Assembly (NCBI GenBank): GCA_016712405.1
Contig: JADJRD010000003.1
Span: forward strand, 760,385-824,384
DNA length: 64,000 bases
DNA from: Cellvibrio sp.
GTDB lineage: Bacteria; Pseudomonadota; Gammaproteobacteria; Pseudomonadales; Cellvibrionaceae
Reading direction: 5' to 3'
In this document: piece after piece, positions 1 through 9,427 of the stretch
How positions within the stretch are numbered: the first letter of the stretch is position 1
How the letters are laid out: each line of letters opens with the position of its first letter
Position numbers and translations under genes: made by a program
The notes under the pieces: model-generated
What the model saw: only the letters and a program-made list of their open reading frames with translations
Told to the model about the DNA's origin: nothing
Database searches by the model: none

Positions 1-541
1 CGGCATCACCAAATGCATTACCAGACAACATATCGCGTACTGCATCTTCAGCTTGCTGCAAAGTCTCGGCAACGATTACACCTTTACCAGCGGCAAGGCC
101 ATCTGCTTTTACAACAATGGGTGCGCCTTTTTTTCGCAAGTAGGCGAGGGCCGGTTCTACTTCAACAAAATTTTGATAATCAGCAGTAGGAATTTTGTGA
201 CGTGCAAGAAAATCTTTAGTGAAAGCTTTTGAACCTTCAAGCTGGGCAGCGCCTTTACTCGGGCCAAAACATAATAATTTTCGTGATTGAAAATAATCTA
301 CGACACCGGCAACCAAAGGAACTTCCGGCCCCACTATGGTTAAGCCGACATTATTATTTTCAGCAAAATTAGCGAGCGCTTCAAAATTCAAAACATCAAT
401 GGCGACATTTTCCAGTTTGGGTTCCAGTGCAGTTCCCGCATTGCCGGGTGCAACAAATACTGTTTCAACTTGTTTGCTTTGCGCTGCTTTCCAAGCAAGC
501 GCATGTTCGCGCCCGCCACTGCCGATGATTAATATGTTCAT
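1..541 (-). CDS. purD: phosphoribosylamine--glycine ligase, N-terminal part (cut by window edge)
   Basis: PurD joins phosphoribosylamine to glycine using ATP, the second step of purine synthesis in the cytosol. The minus strand from the ATG at 541 reads MNILIIGSGGREHALAWK, the standard PurD start with the glycine-rich loop, followed by APGNAGT and a GPEVPLVAGV stretch typical of the N-terminal domain. About 180 residues are visible, up to the early ATP-grasp region (KADGLAAGKGV); the rest lies left of the window. It sits downstream of purH in the same direction, the usual purH-purD pair. A repeat-rich spacer and a protease gene separate the two, so they may not share one transcript. Identity is secure. 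Confidence 0.95.
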   Translation of the reverse strand, partial: MNILIIGSGGREHALAWKAAQSKQVETVFVAPGNAGTALEPKLENVAIDVLNFEALANFAENNNVGLTIVGPEVPLVAGVVDYFQSRKLLCFGPSKGAAQLEGSKAFTKDFLARHKIPTADYQNFVEVEPALAYLRKKGAPIVVKADGLAAGKGVIVAETLQQAEDAVRDMLSGNAFGDA

Positions 542-586
542 TTCAAACCACTCTTTAAGCTTAAATTTATTTAATTCTAAATCTTT

Positions 587-768
587 CACCCCCTCCTAGC
601 CTCCCCCTTGGCAAGGGGGAGGAACTGGCTCCTCCCTTTGAAAAAGGGAGGCGGGGGAGGGATTTAAATTGGTCAAATTATCTGAGATTTTAAATCCCCC
701 CTAGCCCCCCTTTTTCAAAGTGGGGAACTTTCCCTCCCACTTGCCAAGGGGGAGGTTAGGAGGGGGTG
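587..768. repeat. intergenic CT-rich palindromic repeat, copy 1
   Basis: Imperfect palindrome that begins CACCCCCTCCTAGCC and ends in its inverse, GGTTAGGAGGGGGTG, with an internal pair of arms of the type TTGGCAAGGGGGAGG. The same building blocks recur at 1806-1912, 3527-3604 and 14011-14218, each between or behind genes. It has no reading frame of note. It behaves like a REP/MITE-type dispersed element; whether it also ends transcripts is unknown. Confidence 0.8.
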
Positions 769-769
769 A

Positions 770-1774
770 TTACGCAATATGCAAAATCGATTTGGTAATT
801 TCGCCGTCTACTTTTTCAGTCAAATGCCAGTGGGAATTATCGTTCATAGTAATCCAACGACGCTCTTCGGTACGGTAGAACCAATCTTTATCATTTTGAT
901 AAAAAATTTGTACATTCGGACCTTCGAGAATATTCATGATTTCATTCGAATGCGAGCGCACTTCACTGAAATCTGTCACGGCTTTCTGCCCCATTTCACT
1001 GTAGAGCTCGTTCAATTCCAACAATAAATCATTCACTTCTTTGGTGAGTGGTTTTGCATTCAAGCCAATACGCTCTGCTTCCTGCAACAAAACCGGATAA
1101 CCATGTGAAGGATATTTTGAGTTGAGTGTGGCGGCAATTTTTTGCACCAGTTCGGAATCTTTTATGTGGTAAGACAATAATTCCTCACACAACATCACAG
1201 ACAAAGATTCTGCGCGATCAACCGCACCAATCACTAACGGATGAACATATTCAAACAATGATTTGTAAGGATTGGACGATTTGTCTTCAGTGTTTTGTCG
1301 CCAGAGTTTAACGACACGATTCAATTCATCAAGGCTGACAGATACGCGATCATTGTCGCGATCAATTGGTGATAAGTCGTGAGTGAGTGAGGTATCAACT
1401 GCACTCAAATAAGCCATAGGCCCCATTTGGATTTCGTCGGTACCAATAGCCATCATGGTGGCTGCAGAAGCACATTCCAACGGAACCAAACTCACCAAAT
1501 GTTTACAGTGACTGCGAACCAAATTCACTATGCGTAAAGAAGCTTTGCCATTACCGCAATCACTTTTGATAAACCAATAAAGTTTGTCTGTGTGACCGAC
1601 GCGTTCCAACAAATGATAAATCGCCAGAACATCATTAGCACAAATTGATCCACGCCAACTGTTCCAATAACACATGACTGGAGCGCCGAGGATATTTGAC
1701 AATTTCGTCAAAATTTCCTGGGTTTCAGAAAATAACTGTGGTGGTTGTTTAAATACAACTTCAGTCTCGCTCAT
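770..1774 (-). CDS. ClpP-fold serine protease, SDH-proteinase family
   Basis: A 334-residue protein resembling the SDH-proteinase (serine dehydrogenase proteinase, SppA/ClpP-like) family. The first 130 residues hold the ClpP-type core: LYWFIKSDCGNGKASLRIV, then LVPLECASAATMMAIGTDEI with the likely nucleophile serine in CASAAT, followed by MGPMAYLSAVD. No signal peptide or membrane helix is visible, so it should be cytosolic. The start is the ATG at 1774, with AAGGAA about 8 bases upstream; a GTG one codon earlier is less likely. The C-terminal 60 residues (DKDWFYRTEERRWITM and on) are not recognised. The substrate is unknown. It lies between purH and purD but is not known to take part in purine synthesis. 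Confidence 0.75.
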   Translation of the reverse strand: MSETEVVFKQPPQLFSETQEILTKLSNILGAPVMCYWNSWRGSICANDVLAIYHLLERVGHTDKLYWFIKSDCGNGKASLRIVNLVRSHCKHLVSLVPLECASAATMMAIGTDEIQMGPMAYLSAVDTSLTHDLSPIDRDNDRVSVSLDELNRVVKLWRQNTEDKSSNPYKSLFEYVHPLVIGAVDRAESLSVMLCEELLSYHIKDSELVQKIAATLNSKYPSHGYPVLLQEAERIGLNAKPLTKEVNDLLLELNELYSEMGQKAVTDFSEVRSHSNEIMNILEGPNVQIFYQNDKDWFYRTEERRWITMNDNSHWHLTEKVDGEITKSILHIA

Positions 1775-1805
1775 CACTATTTCCTTCTGGTTTTTTCAAA
1801 ATTTT

Positions 1806-1912
1806 CACCCCCTCCTAACTTCCCCCTTAGCAAGGGGGAGGAACCTTACTCCCTACTTGATGCGAAGTGCGATCAGTCCCCTCCCCTGGCAAGGGGAGGG
1901 TTAGGGTGGGGT
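1806..1912. repeat. intergenic CT-rich palindromic repeat, copy 2
   Basis: Second copy of the CACCCCCTCCTAACTTCCCCC family between the protease gene and purH. It starts with the same arm as copy 1 and ends GGTTAGGGTGGGGTC. The middle (ACTTGATGCGAAGTGCGATC) differs from the other copies, so these are related but not identical elements. Confidence 0.75.
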
Positions 1913-1916
1913 CATA

Positions 1917-3497
1917 TTAATGCCTGAAATGACGCATTCCCGTAAATACCATCGCCATGCCATGTTCATTGGCTGCAGAAATGACTTCTTCATCGCGCAT
2001 TGAGCCACCGGGTTGAATTACAGCGGCAATTCCAACTTTCGCTGCGTTATCTATACCGTCACGGAAAGGGAAGAATGCATCGGAAGCCATCACTGAGCCA
2101 GCAACTTGTAAGCCTGCATGTTCTGCTTTGATGGCTGCAATACGCGCAGAGTTCACGCGACTCATTTGGCCAGCACCAACGCCGATAGTTTGCAAATTCT
2201 TCGCGTAAACAATCGCATTGGATTTAACAAATTTCGCTACTTTCCAAGCGAACAATAAATCGCGCATTTCAGATTCTGTTGGAACGCGTTGGCTAACGAT
2301 TTTTAAATCAGCAGCGGAGATCATGCCGTTGTCGCGATCTTGTACTAACAGGCCACCGTTGACACGTTTGTAGTCGAGTCCAGAAAATTTTTCGTTCGAC
2401 CAGTCGCCACAAGCCAGCAAACGGACATTTTGTTTTGCTTTGACCACTTCTACCGCTTCAGCAGAAACACTGGGAGCAATTATCACTTCAACAAATTGAC
2501 GTTCAACAATTGCTTTTGCGGTAGCTGCATCCAATTCACGGTTGAAGGCAATGATGCCGCCAAATGCAGATTCGGTATCGGTTGCATAAGCTAAATCGTA
2601 AGCATCTTTTATATTGTTGGCGACAGCAACACCGCAAGGGTTAGCGTGTTTAACAATCACGCAAGCCGGTTGATCGAAACATTTTACGGTTTCCAATGCG
2701 GCGTCAGTGTCAGCCACATTGTTGTAAGAAAGCTCTTTGCCTTGCAGTTGTTTTGCGGTGGCAATACTGGCTTCTTGTGGATTTTTCTCAATATAAAACG
2801 CCGCTTTTTGATGCGGGTTTTCACCGTAACGCATTTCTTGTGCTTTGATAAATTGCGTATTAAATGTGCGCGGGAAATCAGCGCTGCCACCTTCTACCAT
2901 ACGGCCAAAATAATTGGCGATAGCGCCATCATAAGCCGCAGTATGTTCGTAAGCTTTAATCGCTAAATCAAAACGGGTTTTGTAAGAGGTGCAGCCTTTT
3001 TGAGTTTGTAATTCATTTAGTATTTTTGAATAGTCAGAGGCATTTACCACTATGTTCACATGCGCGTGATTTTTTGCTGCAGCGCGAACCATAGTTGGGC
3101 CGCCGATATCAATATTTTCGACGGCGTCTTCTAAGGAACAATTTTTATTGGCGACAGTTTTTTCGAAAGGATATAAATTCACTACTACCATGTCGATCGC
3201 ATTGATGCCGTGTTGTTGCATCACACCTTCATCAATACCTCGGCGACCTAAAATACCGCCGTGAACTTTTGGATGCAGGGTTTTTACACGGCCGTCCATC
3301 ATTTCTGGAAAACCTGTGTAGTCAGAGACTTCGATAGCGGGAATTTTATTGTCAGTGAGTAATTTAAAAGTCCCGCCGGTCGACAAAATTTCTACACCGA
3401 GTTTATTCAGTGCTTGTGCAAACTCGACTATGCCGGTTTTATCCGAAACGCTAATCAATGCGCGTTTAACCGCGACTAGATCAGTTGTATTACTCAT
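1917..3497 (-). CDS. purH: bifunctional AICAR formyltransferase / IMP cyclohydrolase
   Basis: PurH carries out the last two steps of IMP synthesis: formylation of AICAR with 10-formyl-tetrahydrofolate, then ring closure. At 526 residues it has the family length. The N-terminal MGS-like cyclohydrolase domain (to about residue 200) shows SVSDKTGIVEFAQAL, STGGTFKLL and MMDGRVKTLHPKVHGGILGRR. The transformylase domain shows QEMRYGENPHQKAAFY, IVKHANPCGVA with the catalytic Lys-His pair, and SDAFFPFRDGIDNAAKVGI near the end. No key motif is missing. It ends 5 bases from a dispersed repeat and lies between fis and purD on the same strand, the order seen in Pseudomonas-type genomes. Confidence 0.98.
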   Translation of the reverse strand: MSNTTDLVAVKRALISVSDKTGIVEFAQALNKLGVEILSTGGTFKLLTDNKIPAIEVSDYTGFPEMMDGRVKTLHPKVHGGILGRRGIDEGVMQQHGINAIDMVVVNLYPFEKTVANKNCSLEDAVENIDIGGPTMVRAAAKNHAHVNIVVNASDYSKILNELQTQKGCTSYKTRFDLAIKAYEHTAAYDGAIANYFGRMVEGGSADFPRTFNTQFIKAQEMRYGENPHQKAAFYIEKNPQEASIATAKQLQGKELSYNNVADTDAALETVKCFDQPACVIVKHANPCGVAVANNIKDAYDLAYATDTESAFGGIIAFNRELDAATAKAIVERQFVEVIIAPSVSAEAVEVVKAKQNVRLLACGDWSNEKFSGLDYKRVNGGLLVQDRDNGMISAADLKIVSQRVPTESEMRDLLFAWKVAKFVKSNAIVYAKNLQTIGVGAGQMSRVNSARIAAIKAEHAGLQVAGSVMASDAFFPFRDGIDNAAKVGIAAVIQPGGSMRDEEVISAANEHGMAMVFTGMRHFRH

Positions 3498-3526
3498 GCG
3501 TTAATCCTCGATAATTTTAAAATCAT

Positions 3527-3604
3527 GACCCCCTCCTAGCCTCCCCCTTGCCAGGGGGAGGAACTGTCCCCTCCCTTGGTAAGGGGAGGGTTAGGGTGGG
3601 GGCA
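3527..3604. repeat. intergenic CT-rich palindromic repeat, copy 3
   Basis: Short copy of the dispersed element, starting GACCCCCTCCTAGCC and ending GTTAGGGTGGGGGCA, in the spacer between fis and purH. It could separate the two genes transcriptionally, but no clean U-tract follows it. Confidence 0.7.
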
Positions 3605-3635
3605 TGGGGATGAAAATTCACTAATTCAATAATGC

Positions 3636-3667
3636 AAAAGGGGTGAATAGTATCCACCCCTTTTTTT
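3636..3667 (-). terminator. hairpin downstream of fis
   Basis: AAAGGGGTGGATA and its inverse TATCCACCCCTTTT form a strong stem just past the fis stop codon, with A-rich sequence on one side and T-rich on the other. It fits a factor-independent terminator for the dusB-fis transcript and may work in both directions. Confidence 0.6.
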
Positions 3668-3680
3668 ATTCAACTGATAA

Positions 3681-3974
3681 TTACAGCAAGCCGTATTGCT
3701 TCAACTTTTTACGCAAAGTACCGCGGTTTAATCCCAATACTTCAGCTGCACGAGTTTGGTTGTGGCGAGTGTATTTCAATACGATTTCCAACATAGGGGC
3801 TTCTACTTCAGCCATTACCATGTCATATACATTGCTTACGTCCTGCCCATCCAAATGTTTGAAATAATTATCCATTGCTTGCTCTACACAGCCACGTAAA
3901 GATTGACCTTGATTGGTCGTAGTAGCAGGAGTGGGAGTGGTTTTTGCGTCAGCAAAAAAAGTGGCAGTATTCAT
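3681..3974 (-). CDS. fis: nucleoid protein / transcription factor Fis
   Basis: Fis bends DNA, shapes the nucleoid and stimulates rRNA promoters and site-specific recombination. The 97-residue protein has the family length. Its C-terminal half carries the helix-turn-helix: YTRHNQTRAAEVLGLNRGTLRKKLKQYGLL, here in overlapping pieces, is nearly invariant in gammaproteobacteria. The N-terminal 35 residues are low-complexity (TPTPATT). The start codon overlaps the dusB stop by four bases (ATGA), so the two are translationally coupled, as in enteric bacteria and pseudomonads. Regulation is probably through the dusB promoter. Confidence 0.96.
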   Translation of the reverse strand: MNTATFFADAKTTPTPATTTNQGQSLRGCVEQAMDNYFKHLDGQDVSNVYDMVMAEVEAPMLEIVLKYTRHNQTRAAEVLGLNRGTLRKKLKQYGLL

Positions 3975-4960
3975 GCGGCTTTATCCTCTAGTATGAGCAG
4001 CGGTTCAAAAAAATTTCGAATGCTGGTTTGTTGTTCGTCTGCATTCTCAATGGCATTAAAGGTTCGACGAAATTCATCGCGTTGAGGCAGTGTTTGCAAA
4101 TACCAACTCACATGTTTGCGAGCGATTCTTGGTCCCATTACCTCACCATAAAAGCCATAAAGCTCATGCAGATGGTTAAGTAAAATATCTCTGATTTCCG
4201 TCAGGGGCGGCTCGGGCAAACATTCTCCGGTTTCTAGATAATGTGTGATTTCCCGAAAAATCCAAGGACGCCCTTGAGCAGCGCGTCCAATCATTACTGC
4301 AGCAGCCTGGGTGTAATCCAATACCTGTTTGGCTTGTTGCGGCGTTCGAATGTCGCCATTGGCAAACACCGGAATTTTTACTGCGTTCACCACTTGCGCG
4401 ATGGTGTCGTATTCAGCCTGACCGGCAAACGCATCTTCGCGGGTTCGGCCATGTAACGCTAAAGCTTGGATGCCAGAATCCTCTGCAATCTTGGCTATTC
4501 TCAACGCGTTCCTATTTTCTGTGCTCCAACCGGTGCGACATTTCAAAGTCACTGGGACTGAAACAGCATTGACCACTGCCTTCAATATTTCCGCCACTAA
4601 TGTTTCATCTTTTAATAAAGCGGAACCAGCGGCTTTTTTGCAGACTTTTTTAGCTGGGCAGCCCATATTGATATCAATAATCTGCGCGCCTTGGTCAACA
4701 TTGAGCCTTGCGGCTTCTGCCAAGCTCTCGGCGTCGCCACCGGCAATTTGCACCACTATGGGTTCAACTTCGCCAGTGTGATCCATGCGCAGGCTGCTCT
4801 TACGGCTATTCCACATTTGGCTGTCCGCGATCAACATCTCCGATACCACCATGCCAGCACCCAGCTCGCGACAAAGTCGACGAAAGGGAAGGTCAGTGAC
4901 ACCTGCCATTGGGGCAAGTATTACCGGTGATTTGATTTGATATGAGCCTATATGAAACAC
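3971..4960 (-). CDS. dusB: tRNA-dihydrouridine synthase B
   Basis: DusB is an FMN enzyme that reduces uridine 17 in the D-loop of tRNA. The protein starts VFHIGSYQIKSPVILAPMAG, the normal DusB N-terminus, so the GTG at 4960 (329 residues) is preferred to an upstream TTG at 5041, which would add 27 atypical residues. Visible motifs are GVTDLPFRRLCRELGA, INMGCPAKKVCKKAAGSALL with the catalytic cysteine, TLKCRTGW, ALHGRT and VMIGRAAQGRPWIF (FMN phosphate site). It overlaps fis by four bases as the first gene of a dusB-fis operon. The start choice has no strong ribosome site to settle it. Confidence 0.95.
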   Translation of the reverse strand: MFHIGSYQIKSPVILAPMAGVTDLPFRRLCRELGAGMVVSEMLIADSQMWNSRKSSLRMDHTGEVEPIVVQIAGGDAESLAEAARLNVDQGAQIIDINMGCPAKKVCKKAAGSALLKDETLVAEILKAVVNAVSVPVTLKCRTGWSTENRNALRIAKIAEDSGIQALALHGRTREDAFAGQAEYDTIAQVVNAVKIPVFANGDIRTPQQAKQVLDYTQAAAVMIGRAAQGRPWIFREITHYLETGECLPEPPLTEIRDILLNHLHELYGFYGEVMGPRIARKHVSWYLQTLPQRDEFRRTFNAIENADEQQTSIRNFFEPLLILEDKAA

Positions 4961-5149
4961 GGAGTAATCGCGGAGGACGCCTGTGTAAAAGGGTCGCCAT
5001 CTTACCCGTTTGGTAGCAGGGTTGAAACCCAAAAATCGCAAAAAATGATGCTTTTTTAAGCAGGTTTTTGGTTGATTTTTTGTTCGATATGGGGCAGTGC
5101 AGGAGAGGAATTTGGGAGTATGGGGCTACTCCCGAAATTCAAAGGATAT

Positions 5150-5458
5150 TTAGTTGGCGATGATTTTGCCATTGGATGCACCATGGCAACCATTGCAGCC
5201 ACCTCCAGTGATTTTTCCTGGCATGGTGTGCAAGCCACCAGCGGAATCTTCAACCACGGGATCAACGCCATCAACCAATGGGCCGCCTTGAGCAAATAAG
5301 CCCGACACAGCGGCAGTAGTATAAAAATTACCGCACTTATCTGTTACCAAGGTTGAAACAACGGTATTGGTGTTGTGTGTATAGAGTCTTACGGTTGCAT
5401 TTGGGTTGCCTACAGTTCCGCCACTTTTGAAAATGGTGCCGGCAACAGTAAATTTAAT
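5150..5458 (-). pseudogene. remnant of a heme-binding (CXXCH) exported protein
   Basis: An open frame of about 103 codons without a proper start reads IKFTVAGTIFKSGG, then NATVRLYTHNTNTVVSTL and DKCGNFYTTAAV, and ends in GGGCNGCHGASNGKIIAN, containing a CXXCH heme-attachment motif (CNGCH). The frame is closed at its 5' side by a TAG at 5459-5461 with no signal peptide, so it appears to be the 3' part of a gene. The first half resembles a beta-sandwich (carboxypeptidase-regulatory-like) repeat followed by a cytochrome-type tail. It lies upstream of dusB. The exact family is not recognised. Confidence 0.4.
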
Positions 5459-5518
5459 CTATGAGTATTGTGATCTTGGGTTGAGTCTTACTGATAGCCA
5501 CTTCTCATATTGGCATGC

Positions 5519-7008
5519 TCAGAGCACGTCCATTTTGTAATTGTCGACTTTGGGATCTTTGATTTCCAAGGTGATGTGAATGGGTTGTTTGACGGGTATA
5601 AGTTTTTTCCCCGCTAATTCACCACCCAAATAATCTTCAGGAGTAAATCGGCGAGACGCTTTTACAACATCATCCATATCACTGAAGCTGAGTAATAAAT
5701 CGGGGAAGGGTTGTTCAAATCCGGCTTTGTTTAACAGCATCACATCAACCAGTAAGGCGTCTTCAACCTCACTGTGTGCTTGCACGACTAAATTGTAAGT
5801 GACGATTTGTTTTTTATCGATGAGTGTGGGCAAGTTACAGCCGACTACCGGGCATGCAAATGCGTAAAAATCACGATAGGGTTGAATGCGTGCGTAATGA
5901 TCAAAGCGGAAATACGCAAGTTGTAAAATAATGCCAATCAATGCAATAACAGCTAACAAAGGCCAAAGAATGCGGTGATACCAATAGCTGATATTGTTCG
6001 CAGTAAATTCAAGTGGTGCCGGAATAATATTTTTTAACAGGCCAGAGCGTGATCCGTCGTAGGAACGAATCTTCGGTTCTATTTTGAGTTGGCGCTTATT
6101 CGCTGATTCTTCAAAGTCTTCATCATGAAAAATACCAGCAACAGGAATTGCATTGATAATTTCTTCTTTTTCTTCAACTACCGATTGTTTGGGTTTGGCG
6201 TTTGGAATTCGCGATAATTCTTCGCTTAGCTCGAAATCGTTAGAGCTTGTAGGGCTATCTGGGTTGTCGAGAGGATTGGATTTGACTTCATCAATAAAAT
6301 TGAAGGCCAATTCGTTTTCTCTTTCTTCTTTTTCTTCTCTTTCTTCCTTCTCGTTGATTTATTGTTCTAGGAGATGCTTGAGTTTTAATGAGGCCGATTT
6401 GTGGTATGTCATCGTCGTCATCGTCCATTAGGCTGTCTGCCCAGGATTCGTCAGACGTGTCTTTTATCACATTTTCTTCGATTTTTATTTTGCGATCAAA
6501 GAGTGAATTAGCTTTGATTTTGGTTTCAAGATCCATATCCATATCCAGAAAACCATCAAACTCATAACGTGATTTTCCAGAAGCTTGATCTTCCATATCA
6601 TCACTGATCAATACATCATCTTCAGCAGAAGGTGTGGATAAAGGTTTTTTTGCTACAGGTTTGGCAGCAGGTTTTGGTGTGCTTTTGGGAGCATCGGGTT
6701 TTATGGTTTGGGGTTTGGATTTTTTCAGGTTCAGCTTTTGGTTTTTCGGCTTCAGCTTTGGGTGTTGCAATGGTTTTGCCATGCTACTAATGGGAGATAC
6801 AGGTTTGTTGGTTTGCAGGTGCCGGTACGCTAGCAGGTTTAGTGACCAGATGGGATTGCGCTTTAAATACATGCAAGCATGAACCACAGCGAACAGCACC
6901 TTTTGCCGATTCCAGCTGGGCGGCGGTAATACGGAACGCCGTGCTGCACTTGGGGCAACGGGTAACCATGGTGTTTGATGTACTGGCAAGGGTCATCTTT
7001 TGCTGCAT
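5519..7008 (-). pseudogene. zinc-ribbon / DUF3426 protein, broken by frameshifts
   Basis: The start at 7008 gives an MJ0042-type zinc ribbon, MVTRCPKCSTAFRITAAQLE followed by VRCGSCLHVFKA (two CXXC pairs). After about residue 60 the frame breaks. A second frame (about 6790-6330) gives an acidic linker (SADEDVLISDD-like, then MDDDDDDIPQIG), and a third (6310-5519) gives one membrane helix (LWPLLAVIALIGIILQLAYF) and the DUF3426 domain (YRDFYAFACPVVGCNLPTL). Together these are the order and length of one normal gene of about 490 residues, found beside prmA in pseudomonads. At least two indels break it. The protein is expected to be an inner-membrane protein of unknown function. Because each piece is well conserved, sequencing error is as likely as true decay. 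Confidence 0.75.
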
Positions 7009-7080
7009 CCTGATGCGTTCACTCGAATTGGAATATTAGCACAAGCAGGGTGTTGCTAAGTGTGTAATAACTAACGAATT

Positions 7081-7965
7081 TTAGGATCGAATTTTTATGG
7101 CCGTTAATCTAACCCATTCTTCTTTTTCTGCAATAGGGTCAAATGAGAACCAGGGCTCATAAGCTTTCATAACTGATTGCGCCTGAATCGATAAAATACC
7201 GGATAGGCATATTTTCCCGCCGACCTTGGTCATTTCACTTAATTTGGGTGCAAGTTCTGCGAGTGGACCCGCCAAAATATTTGCCAGCATCACATCCACT
7301 TGAGCCTTGGGCGATCGCGATGGCAAAAATACTGGCATAGCATCATCAGGCAAATGATTACGCTTTGCGTTTTCCACTGTCGCCAACAATGCTTGAGGAT
7401 CTATATCCACCCCCATAACTTGTTTAGCCCCTAACAACAAAGTGGCAATGCCTAAAATTCCTGAGCCGCATCCGTAGTCAACAACGTCCAGCCCGGTGAA
7501 GTCTTGTTGATCAATCCATTGCATACACAAAAATGTTGTCGGATGTGTTCCGGTACCAAAAGCCAACCCTGGGTCGAGCATCAAATTGACCTTTTGTGGT
7601 TCGGGTGGTTCTTGCCAGCTTGGGCAAATCCATAAACGCTCACCACAACAAATGGCGTGGTAGTTACTCATCCACTCCCGTTCCCAGTCCTTGTCTTCTA
7701 ACTGTTCCCAATAAAATTCCGAGAGAGGTGTTTTTAATTTTTTCTGAATTCGTTCGAGGGTTTGTTCGGTATTAATTTCTGCATCAAATAAGCCGGTAAT
7801 TCTGACTTGATCCCAAAGCGGTGTTTCACCTAATCCAGGTTCAAAAATCGGCTGATCCGCATTGTCCTGCAAAGTCACGGACGCTGCATTGTTTGCCAGC
7901 AACGCATTTTCAATTTGTTCTGTTTGCTCACGAGTCGAGACAATTTTTAATTGGAGCCAAGGCAT
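7081..7965 (-). CDS. prmA: ribosomal protein L11 methyltransferase
   Basis: PrmA trimethylates ribosomal protein L11 with S-adenosylmethionine. The 294-residue protein matches the family length. It begins MPWLQLKIVSTREQTEQIEN (substrate-recognition domain) and continues with DPGLAFGTGTHPTT around residue 131, the characteristic linker, then VVDYGCGSGILGIATLLLGA (SAM motif I) and MLANILAGPLAELAP (motif IV). All catalytic segments are present. It lies between the broken zinc-ribbon gene and accC on the same strand. A strong terminator separates it from accC, so it should have its own promoter in the short gap near 7966-7995. Confidence 0.97.
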   Translation of the reverse strand: MPWLQLKIVSTREQTEQIENALLANNAASVTLQDNADQPIFEPGLGETPLWDQVRITGLFDAEINTEQTLERIQKKLKTPLSEFYWEQLEDKDWEREWMSNYHAICCGERLWICPSWQEPPEPQKVNLMLDPGLAFGTGTHPTTFLCMQWIDQQDFTGLDVVDYGCGSGILGIATLLLGAKQVMGVDIDPQALLATVENAKRNHLPDDAMPVFLPSRSPKAQVDVMLANILAGPLAELAPKLSEMTKVGGKICLSGILSIQAQSVMKAYEPWFSFDPIAEKEEWVRLTAIKIRS

Positions 7966-7995
7966 GTTAGTTACCGAAAATTTTACTCTACAAAT

Positions 7996-8028
7996 AAAAA
8001 CGCCCCGATATTTTTCAATACCGGGGCG
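7996..8028 (-). terminator. factor-independent terminator of the accBC operon
   Basis: On the minus strand, CGCCCCGGTATT and AATATCGGGGCG pair into a long GC-rich stem with a short loop, directly followed by TTTTTATTTG. It lies 14 bases past the accC stop codon. Confidence 0.85.
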
Positions 8029-8041
8029 AATTTGTTAAAAG

Positions 8042-9382
8042 TTACTCAGCGAGTTTTTTCTCGAGGTAATGAATATTGACGCCGCCTTTGCGGAAAGCTT
8101 CATCGCGAACCAGCATTTGTTGCAACGGAATGTTGGTTCGAATGCCGTCGACAATGGTTTCGTCGAGTGCGTTGCGCATGCGATTCAAAGCGATTTCGCG
8201 AGTATCACCAAAGGTAATAATTTTGGCGATCATTGAATCGTAATTCGGCGGCACTGTGTAGCCGTTGTAAAGATGTGAGTCCACTCGTACACCTAAACCA
8301 CCGGGTGCATGGAAGCCTTTTACCAATCCAGCGCAAGGCATAAAGGTTTTTGGATCTTCTGCATTGATGCGGCATTCAAATGAATGGCCTTTGATCACGA
8401 CGTCAGATTGTTTGATTGAGAGAGGCAAGCCTGAGCAAACGCGAATTTGTTCTTTGATCAAATCAATTCCGGTCACCATTTCAGAAACCGGATGCTCAAC
8501 CTGAATACGCGTATTCATTTCGATAAAATAAAAACGTCCGTCTTCATACAAAAATTCAAACGTGCCCGCACCTTTGTAACCAATATCGATACAGGCTTTT
8601 ACACATGCAGCGTAAGTCGCTTCGCGCACATCTTGCGGAATACCGGGAGCAGGTGCTTCTTCCAATACTTTTTGGTGACGACGTTGCAGTGAACAATCAC
8701 GATCACCCAAATGAATCGCATGGCCTTGTCCATCCGATAAAATTTGTACTTCTACGTGACGCGGATTTTGCAAAAATTTTTCCATATACACAGTGCCATC
8801 ACCAAAAGCGGCTTTGGCTTCTGCTTGTGTAATGTGAATGGAATTAATCAGTGCGGCTTCGGTATGAACAACACGCATACCACGGCCACCACCACCAGCT
8901 GCGGCTTTAATAATGACGGGATAACCAATTCGCTTACCAATTTTTAAGCATTCGTCTTGATCTTCTGGCAAGGGGCCATCAGAGCCTGGCACAGTTGGAA
9001 CTCCGGCTTTTTTCATCGCCTTAATCGCTTCCACTTTGTCGCCCATCATGCGAATTACATCGGGATCTGGCCCGATAAACGTGAATCCACTTTTTTGAAC
9101 ACGTTCTGCGAAATCTGCGTTTTCTGCAAGAAAACCATAGCCGGGATGTACCGCTTCGGCATCGGTAATTTCCATTGCGGCAATAATCGCTGGAACATTC
9201 AAATAACTTTTTGGTGATGGGTTGGGGCCGATACACACCGATTCGTCAGCAAGACGAACGTGTTTTAAATCGCGGTCAACTTGTGAATGAACTGCTACAG
9301 TTTTGATGCCCATTTCTTTACAGGCACGTAATACTCGCAGTGCAATTTCACCACGGTTGGCGATGAGAATTTTTTGAAACAT
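8042..9382 (-). CDS. accC: acetyl-CoA carboxylase, biotin carboxylase subunit
   Basis: AccC carboxylates the biotin carried by AccB, using ATP and bicarbonate, at the start of fatty acid synthesis. The 446-residue protein is full length. It begins MFQKILIANRGEIALRVLRA and shows the ATP-grasp glycine loop AAAGGGGRGMRVVH, the HVEVQILSDG segment, RDCSLQRRHQKVLEEAPAP and MNTRIQVEHPVSEMVTGIDL. No catalytic residue is missing. It follows accB by 45 bases on the same strand, the near-universal accBC pair, and the transcript ends at the hairpin just downstream. Confidence 0.98.
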   Translation of the reverse strand: MFQKILIANRGEIALRVLRACKEMGIKTVAVHSQVDRDLKHVRLADESVCIGPNPSPKSYLNVPAIIAAMEITDAEAVHPGYGFLAENADFAERVQKSGFTFIGPDPDVIRMMGDKVEAIKAMKKAGVPTVPGSDGPLPEDQDECLKIGKRIGYPVIIKAAAGGGGRGMRVVHTEAALINSIHITQAEAKAAFGDGTVYMEKFLQNPRHVEVQILSDGQGHAIHLGDRDCSLQRRHQKVLEEAPAPGIPQDVREATYAACVKACIDIGYKGAGTFEFLYEDGRFYFIEMNTRIQVEHPVSEMVTGIDLIKEQIRVCSGLPLSIKQSDVVIKGHSFECRINAEDPKTFMPCAGLVKGFHAPGGLGVRVDSHLYNGYTVPPNYDSMIAKIITFGDTREIALNRMRNALDETIVDGIRTNIPLQQMLVRDEAFRKGGVNIHYLEKKLAE

Positions 9383-9427
9383 AAAACAGTTCCTCAGTGG
9401 CTAGATGTTTAGCGCAAGCGCGAATAA

